Source: Duganella sp. Leaf126
Lineage (GTDB): Bacteria; Pseudomonadota; Gammaproteobacteria; Burkholderiales; Burkholderiaceae_D
DNA length: 64,000 nucleotides
Reading direction: 5' to 3'
Assembly: GCF_001423125.1 (NCBI RefSeq)
Contig: NZ_LMNW01000001.1
Span: 421,433 to 485,432 of the forward strand
Shown here: in pieces, positions 17,291-26,341 of the stretch
Position numbering within the stretch: position 1 is the first letter of the stretch
How the letters are laid out: every line of letters begins with the position of its first letter
Notes under the pieces: generated by a model
Seen by the model: the letters and a program-made list of their open reading frames with translations, nothing else
What the model was told of the DNA's origin: nothing
Databases searched by the model: none
Position numbers and translations under genes: made by a program

Positions 17291-18739
17291 TCAGGCGGCG
17301 CTGGGGGTGACGGGCATGGCGGGGCCGGCCGACGCGCCGCAGCCGTTGGCGGCGCGGGCGCTGCCGGCGGGCACCAGCTGGATCACCTTGCGCTCGCCGG
17401 CCGGCGCCGGCGCGTGGTCATGGCCGCTGCGGCTGCCGCCGTCCTCCTCGAAGAAGAACCGGTCCGCGCCGAATGCCGGTTGCAGCTCGTCGAGCCAGGT
17501 GGCGTGCGGGTCGAACCTGGCGTAGAACGGCCTGCGCACCCAGTCCGGGTTGCGCGCCTGCAGAAACTGCAGCGCAAACACCTTTTCGCCGCCGATGGTG
17601 ACCACGCCGTCCACCACCACCTTGCCCGGGAAGGCGCTCATCGACGGGCCGCGCACGGTGCGCGCCAGGCCGGACACCATCTGGTACGCCGCCTGGAAAA
17701 TCTCGTGCGCCCGCGCCAGCGGCAGCTGGAAGTAGTCGTGCGGACCGGTGTCGCGCTCGACGAACATATAGTAGGGAATCGCCCCCAGGCGCACGCCGGT
17801 CTGCCACAGCTCGGCCCAGCTTTTCGGGTCTTCGTTGATGTGGCGGATCAGGGGGCCCTGCATGCGCAAGGTGGCGCCGGTGCCGACGATGCGTTTGACG
17901 GCCTGCCGGGCGATTTCCTGGCGTAGCTCCACCGCGTGGTTGTAATGGCCCATCAGGGCCAGGTTCTTGCCCGCCGCGACCACCCGCTCGAACAGGCACA
18001 GCAGATCGTCGGCGTCGCGGTCGGTGACGAAGCGCTGCGGCCAATACGCCACCGACTTGGTGCCGATGCGGATGTTCTGGATGTGCGCGAGTTCGGGGGC
18101 GAGCAACGGTTCGATATAGGCTTCGAGCGAACGGGTATTCATCACCAGCGGATCGCCGCCGGTGATCAAGACATCGGTCACCTGCGGCTGCGTCTTCAGG
18201 TAGGCGGCCAGCTCGGTCGATGCGCGGGCATCGAACTTGAGGTCGTCCATGCCGACGAACTGCGGCCAGCGGAAGCAGAAGGTGCAGTAGGCGTGGCAGG
18301 TCTGGCCGGCACTCGGAAAGAACAGTACCGTCTCCTGGTACTTGTGCTGCAGGCCGCGCAGCGGCACGCCGTCCATGTGCGGCACGTTGTGCGTCATCTG
18401 CCCGGCCGGATGCGGATTCATCTGCAAGCGGATCCTGCGCACCAGCGCGGCCAGCGCCTCCGGCCTGGCGTTGCCCAGCACCAGCGCGCGCAGCTGGGCG
18501 TAGTCGTCCGGCGCCAGCATGTCGCGGTGCGGGAACACCAGCCGGTAAATCGGATCGTCGGGGATGTTGTTCCAGTCGATCAGCTGGTCGAGCACATAGT
18601 CGTTGGTGCGGAACGGCAGCACCTGCGATACCACCTGCACGGCTTCCTGCAGCTCGGGCGTGAGCCACTGCCACTGGCGCGCCTCGGTAATCGTCTGTCG
18701 GGTATAGGGTTTGAACTTGGCGGGGGCGGGAACGGTCAT
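17291..18739 (-). CDS. kamA: KamA-family radical SAM protein (lysine 2,3-aminomutase-like)
   Basis: This 482-aa radical SAM protein has the cluster motif CHAYCTFCF (C148, C152, C155), a GGDPL SAM-binding loop, and a likely PLP lysine K373 in SAFPGKVVVDG. It should move an amino group between C2 and C3 of an amino acid. By eye, R329 stands where lysine aminomutase has Asp293, and the Asp330 region is replaced, so lysine may not be the substrate. It is longer than EpmB (about 340 aa). The start MTVPAPAKF follows AGGAG; the open frame upstream is not homologous. Confidence 0.85.
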   Translation of the reverse strand: MTVPAPAKFKPYTRQTITEARQWQWLTPELQEAVQVVSQVLPFRTNDYVLDQLIDWNNIPDDPIYRLVFPHRDMLAPDDYAQLRALVLGNARPEALAALVRRIRLQMNPHPAGQMTHNVPHMDGVPLRGLQHKYQETVLFFPSAGQTCHAYCTFCFRWPQFVGMDDLKFDARASTELAAYLKTQPQVTDVLITGGDPLVMNTRSLEAYIEPLLAPELAHIQNIRIGTKSVAYWPQRFVTDRDADDLLCLFERVVAAGKNLALMGHYNHAVELRQEIARQAVKRIVGTGATLRMQGPLIRHINEDPKSWAELWQTGVRLGAIPYYMFVERDTGPHDYFQLPLARAHEIFQAAYQMVSGLARTVRGPSMSAFPGKVVVDGVVTIGGEKVFALQFLQARNPDWVRRPFYARFDPHATWLDELQPAFGADRFFFEEDGGSRSGHDHAPAPAGERKVIQLVPAGSARAANGCGASAGPAMPVTPSAA

Positions 18740-18978
18740 GAGGACTCCTGTCACAGTCGAAGGGCGGAGACTGGATGCTAGGGGCCACGTCCAGGTTCGT
18801 AGTTGCCAGATATCAACGCCACGATTAAATGACCATAGGAAATAAATCAGGCCTTGAAGCAAGTTGGCTGACTGCCACACCAGGAATTTCCATGCGGCCA
18901 TTACTTGCGTCATCGCAATTTCTCCCGTGCCCCGCGCCGGTACAGTTCACAGCTCCCTCCCCCTGTAAGGACCTCGTC
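18740..18978. promoter_or_regulatory. Divergent gap between kamA and the Cache gene
   Basis: This 239-nt gap separates two divergent genes and must hold both promoters. It has an AT-richer centre around 18820-18850. I could not pick out a convincing promoter pair, hairpin or operator, and I see no small gene with a ribosome-binding site. Confidence 0.4.
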
Positions 18979-19446
18979 ATGAAACTGCACCCCGTCATCA
19001 CCAGCGTTGCTGCTGCCGCCCTGTTGTCGTGCTACGCCGTGCCGGCACTGGCTGCCGAGCCGACCGAAAAAGACGCCATCGCCATGGCCGAACGCGGCGC
19101 CGCCTTCATCAAGGCCCACGGCAAGGACGAGATGATCCGCAAGGTGGCCGCGCGCGACCCGGGCTTCATCCAGGGCTCGCTGTACGTGGACATCCGCGAC
19201 CTGAAGACCGGCATCGTGCTGGCGCACCCGGTCAACCCGTCCATCGTCGGCAAGGACCTGACCGATGTGCCCGACGCCAGCGGCAAGAAATACCGCCGCG
19301 AGATCATCGACCTGGCCGCCAAAAAAGGCAGCGGCTGGGTCGATTACCAGTACAAGAATCCCGCCACCGGCAAGCTGGAACAGAAGACCACCTACATCCT
19401 GCGCGTGGACGACGTGGTGCTCGAAGCCGGCATTTACAAGAAATAA
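18979..19446 (+). CDS. Secreted single-Cache-domain protein
   Basis: This 155-aa protein has a Sec signal peptide ending near PALAAEP. The rest is one Cache_2-like sensor domain: GSLYVDIRDLKTGIVLAHP, IVGKDLTDVPDASGKKY, then GSGWVDYQYKNP and the closing YILRVDDVVLEAGIYK. It carries no membrane or signalling domain, so it is probably a periplasmic ligand-binding protein. The chemoreceptor gene follows after 27 nt, which suggests the two work together. The start ATG follows AAGGA. Confidence 0.82.
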   Translation: MKLHPVITSVAAAALLSCYAVPALAAEPTEKDAIAMAERGAAFIKAHGKDEMIRKVAARDPGFIQGSLYVDIRDLKTGIVLAHPVNPSIVGKDLTDVPDASGKKYRREIIDLAAKKGSGWVDYQYKNPATGKLEQKTTYILRVDDVVLEAGIYKK

Positions 19447-19473
19447 CACCATTGACACGCACGGGAGAGCACC

Positions 19474-21183
19474 ATGCTGAACAAACTACGGATCGGTCCC
19501 AAACTGCTGCTCGCGCCCGGCCTGGTGCTGCTCCTGCTGATCGTCACGGCAGGCGCGGCGTCGGTCGGCATGGTGCGCCAGAACGCCTCGCTGGAGAACC
19601 TGGTGCAGATCAGGGCCGCGCGCCTGAAAACCACGGCCGACGTGGCCGGCGAAGCGCGCTATGCCCATGCCCAGATCTACCAGCTGCTGGCGTGGGTCAA
19701 CGGCAGCTTTGCGCAAAGCCGCCTGGACCAACTGGGGCTGCAGATCAAGACCCGCCACGCCGGCATCGAGGATGCTTTGCGGCGCCTGGCCGGCGCCGCC
19801 ATCCAGGGCGAGGAGCGGCGCTACGTCGAGCAGTCGCTGGTCGCCCTGGCCGAGTACCGCAAGGCGGTGCTGGAGACCATGGACATGGCGCAGATGGACC
19901 AGAGCATCGCCACCAACGCCATGTCCAAGGCCGAAAAGCAGTTCCTGGTGCTCAACGATCAGCTGGCGCAGCTGTCCGATCTGGAAAAGCGCCTGAGCGA
20001 ACGGGCGCACGCCCGCGCCACGGCCGACTTCCACGCGCTGGCCGGCACCATGGGGCTGCTGGTGCTGCTCTCGATCGTGCTGTCGCTGGGTGTGACCATG
20101 GCCGTGCGGCGCGCCATGCTGCGCGATATCCGGGGCATCGGCGAGGTCGTGATGGCGCTGGCCGAGGGCCGGCTCAGCGCCGGCCGCAGCCCGCAGGGGC
20201 GCGACGAAATCGCCGACACCGCGCGCCTGCTCGACCAGAGCATGGGCAACCTGACCGGCACCATCGCCACCATCCTGGGCGCGGTGCGCTCGATCGACAC
20301 GGCTGCCCACGAAATCGCCAGCGGCAACCAGGACCTGTCCACCCGCACCGAGATGCAGGCCAGTTCGCTGGAACAGACCGCCAGCGCGATGGACAGCCTG
20401 ACCCAGGCCGTCCAGCAGACAGCCGCCAACGCGCGCCAGGCCTGCCAGCTGGCGGCCGACGCCAGCGACATGGCGCAGCGCGGCGGCGCCGCCGTGCAGC
20501 AGGCCGTGCAGACCATGGCGACCATCCGCGGCAGTTCGCGCCAGATCGTCGACATCATCGGCGTGATCGACAGCATCTCGTTCCAGACCAATATCCTGGC
20601 GCTGAACGCGGCGGTGGAAGCGGCGCGCGCCGGCGAACAGGGACGCGGCTTTGCGGTGGTGGCGGCCGAAGTGCGCACGCTGGCCCAGCGCTCGGCAGCG
20701 GCAGCCAAGGAGATCGACGCCCTGATCTCGGCGTCGGTGGCCACCATCGACAGCGGCAGCGCATCGGTACACCAGGCCGGCGAGCGGATGGTCGATATCG
20801 TGGCGTCGGTGCAGCAGGTCAACGACATCATCGCCCGCATCAGCGCCGCCAGCGCCGAGCAGGCCCAGGGCATCGCAGAAGTCAACCAGGCCGTGGGCCA
20901 GATGGACGACGTGACCCAGCAGAACGCGGCGCTGGTGGAGCAGGCGGCAGCGGCGGCAGAAAGCCTGCAGGAGCAGGCGGTGCAGCTGTCGCAGGCGGTG
21001 TCGGTGTTCCAGGTGGGCGAGGTGGCGGCCGATGCGGCAGCAGCCGGGACGACGCTGGCCGACGTGTCGGCTGCGGCGGCGCCGTCACTGGCGGAACGGC
21101 TTGCTCAGAAAGCGCGAGCTCGCCAGGCCAAAGCGCCACGGCAGCTCAACGGCTTTGGAAATGCCGATGCGCGGGCCGGCTAA
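19474..21183 (+). CDS. Methyl-accepting chemotaxis protein
   Basis: This 569-aa chemoreceptor has TM1 at about 11-33, a four-helix periplasmic domain, TM2 at about 190-212, HAMP, and a cytoplasmic coiled coil. The conserved tip is at 369-400 ([34 protein letters not shown]). The last 32 residues are antisense to mpg, whose coding sequence overlaps the gene from 21085. The final sequence is basic and lacks a CheR-binding pentapeptide. The preceding Cache protein may feed it a ligand. Confidence 0.92.
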   Translation: MLNKLRIGPKLLLAPGLVLLLLIVTAGAASVGMVRQNASLENLVQIRAARLKTTADVAGEARYAHAQIYQLLAWVNGSFAQSRLDQLGLQIKTRHAGIEDALRRLAGAAIQGEERRYVEQSLVALAEYRKAVLETMDMAQMDQSIATNAMSKAEKQFLVLNDQLAQLSDLEKRLSERAHARATADFHALAGTMGLLVLLSIVLSLGVTMAVRRAMLRDIRGIGEVVMALAEGRLSAGRSPQGRDEIADTARLLDQSMGNLTGTIATILGAVRSIDTAAHEIASGNQDLSTRTEMQASSLEQTASAMDSLTQAVQQTAANARQACQLAADASDMAQRGGAAVQQAVQTMATIRGSSRQIVDIIGVIDSISFQTNILALNAAVEAARAGEQGRGFAVVAAEVRTLAQRSAAAAKEIDALISASVATIDSGSASVHQAGERMVDIVASVQQVNDIIARISAASAEQAQGIAEVNQAVGQMDDVTQQNAALVEQAAAAAESLQEQAVQLSQAVSVFQVGEVAADAAAAGTTLADVSAAAAPSLAERLAQKARARQAKAPRQLNGFGNADARAG

Positions 21184-21687
21184 CACTTCCATGGCCAGCA
21201 CCTCGGTGGCTGCGCCGGGGTCGGCGCCTGGCGCCGGCGCCAGCAGCTGAAACGGCGCAGCGTCGAGCGGCAGATTGTTGTCGGCGCGGGTTATGCCCAG
21301 CGCCTGGCACAACCGCCCCGGACCTGAACACAGCAGCCGCTCGTCTTCCAGGCCGCGCCGTTCGCGCATCTGCGCCAGTCCCGCCAGCGGCTCGATCGCG
21401 CGCAGCAGCACGCCGGCGCCGTGGCCGTTCTCGCGGCAGACGAAGTTCAGGCACCAGTGGATGCCGTGCGAGCGGTAGACATAGCTGCGGCCCGGCGGGC
21501 CGAACATGGAAAAATTGCGCGGCGTCTCGCCGATATAGCAATGCGACGCCGGCTCCTCGCGGTCGTAGGCCTCGGTCTCGACGATACGCCCGCCCACCCC
21601 GTTGACCAGCACCGTGACGCCGATCAGCTGGCGCGCCACGATGTGCGATGGCGCCTCGAAATCGATTCCGGCAATGATTTTGCTCAT
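21085..21687 (-). CDS. mpg: 3-methyladenine DNA glycosylase (AAG/MPG type)
   Basis: This 200-aa base-excision repair enzyme removes alkylated purines. [19 protein letters not shown] holds the catalytic Glu, followed by [20 protein letters not shown] and [11 protein letters not shown]. The C-terminus ends [12 protein letters not shown], close to the family end, so the 99-nt overlap with the chemoreceptor gene is probably caused by extension of the latter. A promoter-like TTGTTA and TACAAT lie upstream, with long spacing. Confidence 0.92.
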   Translation of the reverse strand: MSKIIAGIDFEAPSHIVARQLIGVTVLVNGVGGRIVETEAYDREEPASHCYIGETPRNFSMFGPPGRSYVYRSHGIHWCLNFVCRENGHGAGVLLRAIEPLAGLAQMRERRGLEDERLLCSGPGRLCQALGITRADNNLPLDAAPFQLLAPAPGADPGAATEVLAMEVLAGPRIGISKAVELPWRFGLASSRFLSKPFRQ

Positions 21688-21888
21688 GGCTACATTGTAA
21701 GGGATGCCACAAAAATGCTAACAAAACATCACCAAACGTGCGCGTGCGAAACACTCTTTTTTAAAAATATAGCCTCATAGCAATAAAAAAGCCAGAAAAT
21801 CGCTCAGCGAGGCAGCGCTTGCGGCGATAATACCGGGTTACGCGTGCGCCTCTTTTGCGCCTCCCACCAGCTTTTGACGATACGCACC

Positions 21889-22755
21889 ATGAACACAGTT
21901 TCATCCCCAGCCCTGCCAGTAGAAAACGCGGTCGAAGAAGCGCTGATGCGTTCCATCCGGATTCCGCCCCGTCCCAGCCTGCTGGTGGACCTGCAGCACG
22001 AGCTGGCCAAGCCCGATCCGTCGCCGCGCAGCATCGCCCGCATCATCGGCAGCGACGTCGGCATGTCCGGCGCGCTGCTCAAGCTGGCCAATTCGCCATT
22101 CTTCGGCGCTGCCCGCAAGGCCAAGTCGGTCGAGCAGGCCATCAATTTCCTCGGCGTCGACCTGTGCGCGTCCACCCTGACCGGCTTGCTGGCGCGGCGC
22201 GCCATCGACGGCCAGGGCGCCGACCTGAGCGCGTTCTGGGAAGTGTCGATGCGCCGCGCCCAGGCGCTGGTATTCACCTCGCGCAAGCTGCGCATCGCGC
22301 CGTCCGACATCGCCCACACGTTCGGGCTGTTCTGCGATATCGGCGTGCCGCTGCTGATGGACCGTTTCGCCGACTATGCCGCCACCTACGACGACGCCTG
22401 CGACGATACCGCGCGCCGCTTCACCGACATCGAGGATGCGCGCTACAGCACCAACCACGCGGCCGTCGGCTGCCTGCTGGCACGTAACTGGGGCCTGTCG
22501 CCGGACGTCTCGTGGGCCATCCTGCTGCACCACGACTACCGCGTGCTCGACGACCCCGCCACCGACGACGCCGTGCGCTCGCTGGTGGCGCTGACGCTGC
22601 TGGCCGAGAAAGGCATCGAGCGCTTTTTCGGCCGTCCGCTGTCGCGCGAGTGGGACAAAGGCGGCACGCTGGCATGCCAGCACCTGGGTCTGACCGAAGA
22701 CGAAGTGGCCGACCTGCTCGACGAATTGCACGAAGCCTTCCATAACGAACGATAA
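21889..22755 (+). CDS. HDOD-domain signalling protein
   Basis: This 288-aa protein is one HDOD domain, a non-catalytic relative of HD hydrolases often found in signalling and stress proteins. RPSLLVDLQHEL, then ARIIGSDVGMSGALLKLANSPFFG and SVEQAINFLGVD are the hallmark blocks. I start at MNTVSSPALP (21889), since residues before that do not fit. Its stop lies in a 10-nt tandem duplication. The next gene starts 25 nt on. Confidence 0.88.
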   Translation: MNTVSSPALPVENAVEEALMRSIRIPPRPSLLVDLQHELAKPDPSPRSIARIIGSDVGMSGALLKLANSPFFGAARKAKSVEQAINFLGVDLCASTLTGLLARRAIDGQGADLSAFWEVSMRRAQALVFTSRKLRIAPSDIAHTFGLFCDIGVPLLMDRFADYAATYDDACDDTARRFTDIEDARYSTNHAAVGCLLARNWGLSPDVSWAILLHHDYRVLDDPATDDAVRSLVALTLLAEKGIERFFGRPLSREWDKGGTLACQHLGLTEDEVADLLDELHEAFHNER

Positions 22756-22765
22756 CGAACGATAA
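22742..22765. repeat. 10-nt tandem duplication at the HDOD stop codon
   Basis: ATAACGAACG occurs twice head to tail (22742-22751, 22752-22761), followed by ATAA. The stop TAA (22753-22755) falls at the start of the second copy, and another TAA lies 10 nt later in a different frame. Confidence 0.75.
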
Positions 22766-22780
22766 AGTAGCCCGATCCGC

Positions 22781-24001
22781 ATGCCCAAAAATAAGCGCCC
22801 CGTCCCCCGCAAATCCGCCAACTCGCCTGAAGTCAAGGACGAGCAGAACACCACCGAACTGTGCGCGCTGGCGCTGGACCTGTCGGACGGCGAGGCCAAT
22901 CCCGACATCGTTGCTGCCGCCACCCGCGAAGACCTGGCGCAGAAAGCCATCGCCTTCCAGCGCCTGCTGCGCCGCCTGCTCACGCAAGGCAAGGACGAGG
23001 TGCTGTACGGCGCGGTGGAACTGGCCCGCGACGAATCGGTGGACGGCTACCGCTACCTGAAAAACGCCATCGAGGAAGGCGCGGCCAACCTGATCCTGCG
23101 CCGCGAAGGCGCGGCCGACATCGAGATCGACGCGTTCGCCATTCCCGTCTTCGTGCACAGCCAGGGCGGCCTCGATCCGGCGCACGATTTCCAGGACAGC
23201 GCCGCCTACGACGCGGTGCTGGCCAGCCTGACGGCCGCCGGCCTGGAAAGCCCGAAAGCGAAGGTGGTGCTGGTCAGCCACGCCTACGACCTCGCTGAAA
23301 TCGAACGCATCACCTATGGCCAGTTGCACGCCATGCTGCGCGAAGCGGCCACCTCGCTGACCGAGAAAAAACTGACAGCTGCGCCGGCGCTCGAGCGCAG
23401 CATGGCGCAAGGCTGGGCACCGGTCACGTTCGGCCGCGCAGACAGCGCGGTCGAAGCGCGTTTCCTGGTCGGCTTTGCCCTGAAGCGCGCCGACGACCCG
23501 TTCTACCAGGTGCCGAAAAGCGAAAAGGCCGCCGATGCCTACTTCGCCAAACGCGCTGCGGCCTACCAGCAGTGGACCGCCGATTTCGCGCCGCTGGTCG
23601 CGCGCTGCCTGGGCCGCGGACGCGGCGCCGACGGCGCGCTCACGCTCAATTTCCAGTACCAGGACCTGTTCTTCGGCGCGCGCGAACAGGCGCAGGCCGA
23701 ATACGCGACCCTGCAAATCCTCGCCACCATGAACGCCGCCATGGCCGGCCACGCGCCGGACCAGCTGTCGGCCATCATCGCGCCCACCGACATCGACGAC
23801 GACATGCTGCTGCGCGTGCAGCTGTGCGCCGGCGACACGGTGCTGGCCACGGCCGACAAGCCGCTCGACCTGACCGCCGACCTCGAAGTGGAAGTGGACG
23901 ACCTGCGCGACGCCCTGGCCAGCATCGGCCTGACCGACATCGCGGTCGCACTGCGTTTCGATGCCGACGGCAAGCCGGTGCAGGTGCGGCCGCTGGCTTG
24001 A
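22781..24001 (+). CDS. Conserved hypothetical protein, possibly DUF2863-like
   Basis: This 406-aa soluble protein has no signal peptide or membrane segment. A basic N-terminus precedes a helical region (EDLAQKAIAFQRLLRRLLTQG), then mixed alpha/beta segments and an acidic C-terminal stretch. It recalls DUF2863 proteins of betaproteobacteria in size and layout, but I am not certain. No catalytic motif stands out. It follows the HDOD gene by 25 nt and may share its transcript. Confidence 0.65.
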   Translation: MPKNKRPVPRKSANSPEVKDEQNTTELCALALDLSDGEANPDIVAAATREDLAQKAIAFQRLLRRLLTQGKDEVLYGAVELARDESVDGYRYLKNAIEEGAANLILRREGAADIEIDAFAIPVFVHSQGGLDPAHDFQDSAAYDAVLASLTAAGLESPKAKVVLVSHAYDLAEIERITYGQLHAMLREAATSLTEKKLTAAPALERSMAQGWAPVTFGRADSAVEARFLVGFALKRADDPFYQVPKSEKAADAYFAKRAAAYQQWTADFAPLVARCLGRGRGADGALTLNFQYQDLFFGAREQAQAEYATLQILATMNAAMAGHAPDQLSAIIAPTDIDDDMLLRVQLCAGDTVLATADKPLDLTADLEVEVDDLRDALASIGLTDIAVALRFDADGKPVQVRPLA

Positions 24002-24024
24002 GGTTCCCCTGAGCGGCCGCGCGG

Positions 24025-24534
24025 TCAGTATGCGGCCGGTGGCGCCAGCAAATCTTTCAGTTGACTCCACCGCGCCAGCTTTTCCCCATACGCCAGCGTA
24101 TAGGCCGGGCTGCTCGAGGGCAGCGCCGCGATGCGGTAGCGCGTGGCGTGTTCGCCCAGCACCTTCAGGCCCAGCTTGTAGGCCGTGCCGCCGTTGAAGG
24201 CGATCGCGGTGATGGCAGGATGGCGGGCCAGCAGCGCTGGCAGGTCGTTGTCGTCGCGCTGGCGGATGGCGCTGTCCAGGCTGCCGTGGCGGTGGGCTTC
24301 GGCCACCACGTCCCACAGGCCGACGCCGTGGCGCAGCAGCGTTTGCAGGCGCTGGTCATACGGCAGCGGCACCAGGTCTTCGCCGATCACGGCCGAGATC
24401 AGCATCCAGAACCGGTTCTGTTTATGAGCGTAATACTGCGCGTGGGCCAGCGATTGTTCACCGGGCAGGCTGCCCAGCACCAGCAGCCGGGTATTGGCAT
24501 CCACCACCGGGGGGAAGCACTGCTTTCGTTCCAT
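24025..24534 (-). CDS. DNA-deoxyinosine glycosylase (uracil-DNA glycosylase superfamily)
   Basis: This 169-aa protein has the UDG fold of the hypoxanthine glycosylase family. RLLVLGSLPGEQSLAHAQYY is the active-site loop, followed by NRFWMLISAV and the C-terminal LPSSSPAYT. These enzymes excise hypoxanthine from deaminated adenine. It ends 24 nt from the convergent hypothetical gene. It is the second glycosylase in this stretch after mpg. Confidence 0.88.
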   Translation of the reverse strand: MERKQCFPPVVDANTRLLVLGSLPGEQSLAHAQYYAHKQNRFWMLISAVIGEDLVPLPYDQRLQTLLRHGVGLWDVVAEAHRHGSLDSAIRQRDDNDLPALLARHPAITAIAFNGGTAYKLGLKVLGEHATRYRIAALPSSSPAYTLAYGEKLARWSQLKDLLAPPAAY

Positions 24535-24576
24535 TGCGCCATCCTGCGGTATCGAAGATGGCGGCCATTGTACCGG

Positions 24577-24714
24577 TCAGCGGAACAGCGAGTGGCCGAA
24601 CAGGGTCTGGACGGCGCTCTGCATCGGTTCGACCGACAGCATCAGCACCAGGCTGGTGGCCACAGCGACATACAAGACCACGGAAACAACTTTAATTTGC
24701 AATGCGGTGTTCAT
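24577..24714 (-). CDS. Small single-pass membrane protein
   Basis: This 45-aa protein, MNTALQIKVVSVVLYVA onward, has one hydrophobic helix at about 7-26 and an amphipathic tail. GGAGG lies 8 nt before the ATG. It stands alone between the deoxyinosine glycosylase gene (same strand, upstream end 42 nt away) and an intergenic region. I do not recognise the family; function unknown. Confidence 0.5.
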   Translation of the reverse strand: MNTALQIKVVSVVLYVAVATSLVLMLSVEPMQSAVQTLFGHSLFR

Positions 24715-24884
24715 GACCGCCTCCGGTTCAAATAGGACATGCACGGGGTATCGGTGCATAAACCATCATAGTTCGTTTTCGCTATTTTTCTTTTGTCTTT
24801 ACATAATTTAATCAGGCCAGCCGACAGCACCGGGCAAAAAATAGCAGCTAGGCAAGTTACTGCCCGGACAGCTATACTGGTCCG

Positions 24885-25793
24885 ATGTCAACACCGCTGC
24901 TCTTCATCACCGCCTGCCTGATCTGGGGCTCCACGTTCTTTGCCATCACGCTGCAGCTGGGCGATGTGGCGCCGGCCGCGTCGGTGGCCTACCGTTTCGG
25001 GCTGGCCGCCGCGGTGCTGTTTGCCTGGTGCGCGCTGCGCGGCGACCGGCTCTGGCTGCCGTGGCGCGCGCAGCGCTGGCTGTTCGCACAGGGCCTCGCC
25101 ACCTTCGCGCTCAGCTACATCTGCACCTACACGTCCGAGCAGTACCTGGTGTCGGGCCTGGTGGCGGTGCTGTTCGCCCTGATGGTGTTCTGGAACCCGC
25201 TATTCAACCGCTACGCCTTCGGCACTGCGGTCAGCCGCCGCACGCTGGCCGCCGGCAGCGTCGCCATCCTCGGCGTGGTGCTGCTGTTCTCGCAGTCGAT
25301 CGCCGGCGCCTGGCGCGACCTGGCGGCCGGCGGCAGCGGCCATTTCCTGCTGGGCCTGGTGCTGGCGCTGCTGGCCACCATCGCCAGCACGGTCGGCAAC
25401 CTCCTGGTGATCAAGGTGCGCCAACAGTCATCCAATGTCCTGCTCGGCATGGCGTGGGCCATGGCCTGGGGCAGCCTGCTGGTGGCCGCGTGGGTGCTGG
25501 TCAGCGGCCAGCAGTTCACGCTGTCCGCCGCGCCGCGCTACTGGGCCGGCCTGCTCTACCTTTCGCTGTTCGGCTCGGTGATCGCGTTTGCCGCGTATTT
25601 CACGCTGATCCACCGCATCGGCTCGGACAAGGCCGTGTATGTCGGCGTGGTGACGCCGGTGATCTCGGTCCTGCTGTCGATCCGGCTCGAGCACTACCGT
25701 CCCGGCGCGGTCGAATGGGCAGGCATGGTATTGTGTCTGTCCAGCGTCGCCTGGGCGTTGCAACCTCCTTCTGTTACCGTTAAAACGACATGA
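24885..25793 (+). CDS. EamA/DMT-family transporter
   Basis: This 302-aa inner-membrane protein has about ten helices in two EamA halves, starting LFITACLIWGSTFFAITLQLG. It is of the RhaT/YdcZ-like DMT type that exports amino acids or metabolites. Substrate unknown. The end overlaps the GNAT gene by ATGA, so the two are co-translated. Confidence 0.85.
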   Translation: MSTPLLFITACLIWGSTFFAITLQLGDVAPAASVAYRFGLAAAVLFAWCALRGDRLWLPWRAQRWLFAQGLATFALSYICTYTSEQYLVSGLVAVLFALMVFWNPLFNRYAFGTAVSRRTLAAGSVAILGVVLLFSQSIAGAWRDLAAGGSGHFLLGLVLALLATIASTVGNLLVIKVRQQSSNVLLGMAWAMAWGSLLVAAWVLVSGQQFTLSAAPRYWAGLLYLSLFGSVIAFAAYFTLIHRIGSDKAVYVGVVTPVISVLLSIRLEHYRPGAVEWAGMVLCLSSVAWALQPPSVTVKTT

Positions 25794-26281
25794 GTCCTTC
25801 AGAACTGATCATCCGCCCGGCCGAGCCGGCCGATATTCCCGCCATCTTCGGCATGATTTTCGAACTGGCCGTCTTCGAAAAGCTCGAGCACATGGTCGTC
25901 GCCGACGAAGCGATGCTGCACGAGGCGCTGTTCTGCGACAAGCCCGCCTGCGAGGCCATCGTCGGCGAGGCCGATGGCGAAGTGGTCACCTTCGCGCTGT
26001 TCTTCCATAATTTTTCCACCTTCCTGTGCAAGAAAGGCCTGTACCTGGAAGACCTGTACGTCAAGCAGTCGATGCGCGGCCGCGGTTACGGCAAGCAGAT
26101 GCTGGTCGCGCTGGCGCAGATCGCCACCGAGCGCGATTGCGGCCGCTTCGAATGGTCGGTGCTGGACTGGAACGCCAGCGCCATCTCGTTCTACGAAGGC
26201 ATGGGCGCCACCATCATGCCCGACTGGCGCATCTGCCGTGTCACCGGCGACGCCCTCACCCAGCTCTCGGCCCAGCGCTAA
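25790..26281 (+). CDS. GNAT-family N-acetyltransferase
   Basis: This 163-aa acetyltransferase resembles diamine/thialysine N-acetyltransferases: IRPAEPADIPAIFGMIFELA, FFHNFSTFLCKKGLYLEDLYV, and the acetyl-CoA loop RGRGYGKQM. WSVLDWNASAISFYE is the usual substrate-side motif. Overlap with the EamA gene suggests acetylation linked to export of an amine. The substrate is inferred only. Confidence 0.88.
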   Translation: MSPSELIIRPAEPADIPAIFGMIFELAVFEKLEHMVVADEAMLHEALFCDKPACEAIVGEADGEVVTFALFFHNFSTFLCKKGLYLEDLYVKQSMRGRGYGKQMLVALAQIATERDCGRFEWSVLDWNASAISFYEGMGATIMPDWRICRVTGDALTQLSAQR

Positions 26282-26303
26282 AAAAATTCCCGCGACACGG
26301 GAA
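26281..26303 (-). terminator. Rho-independent terminator for the hut/ABC transcript
   Basis: Read on the minus strand, TTCCCG-TGTCG-CGGGAA is followed by a run of Ts. It lies 173 nt beyond the stop of the ABC fusion gene and should end the long hut transcript. Confidence 0.7.
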
Positions 26304-26341
26304 GTGATCGCGGGACCGAACCTGTGTCAGAGGAGAGGGAG

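Noticed and set aside
16928-17926. Plus-strand frame reading the 45-nt repeats as AVGTIDATS-like units
   Set aside because: It is antisense to both the MFS gene and kamA, and the part outside the repeat is not protein-like.
18979-19446. Cache gene as part of the chemoreceptor gene
   Set aside because: It has its own signal peptide and a stop at 19446, 27 nt before the chemoreceptor start.
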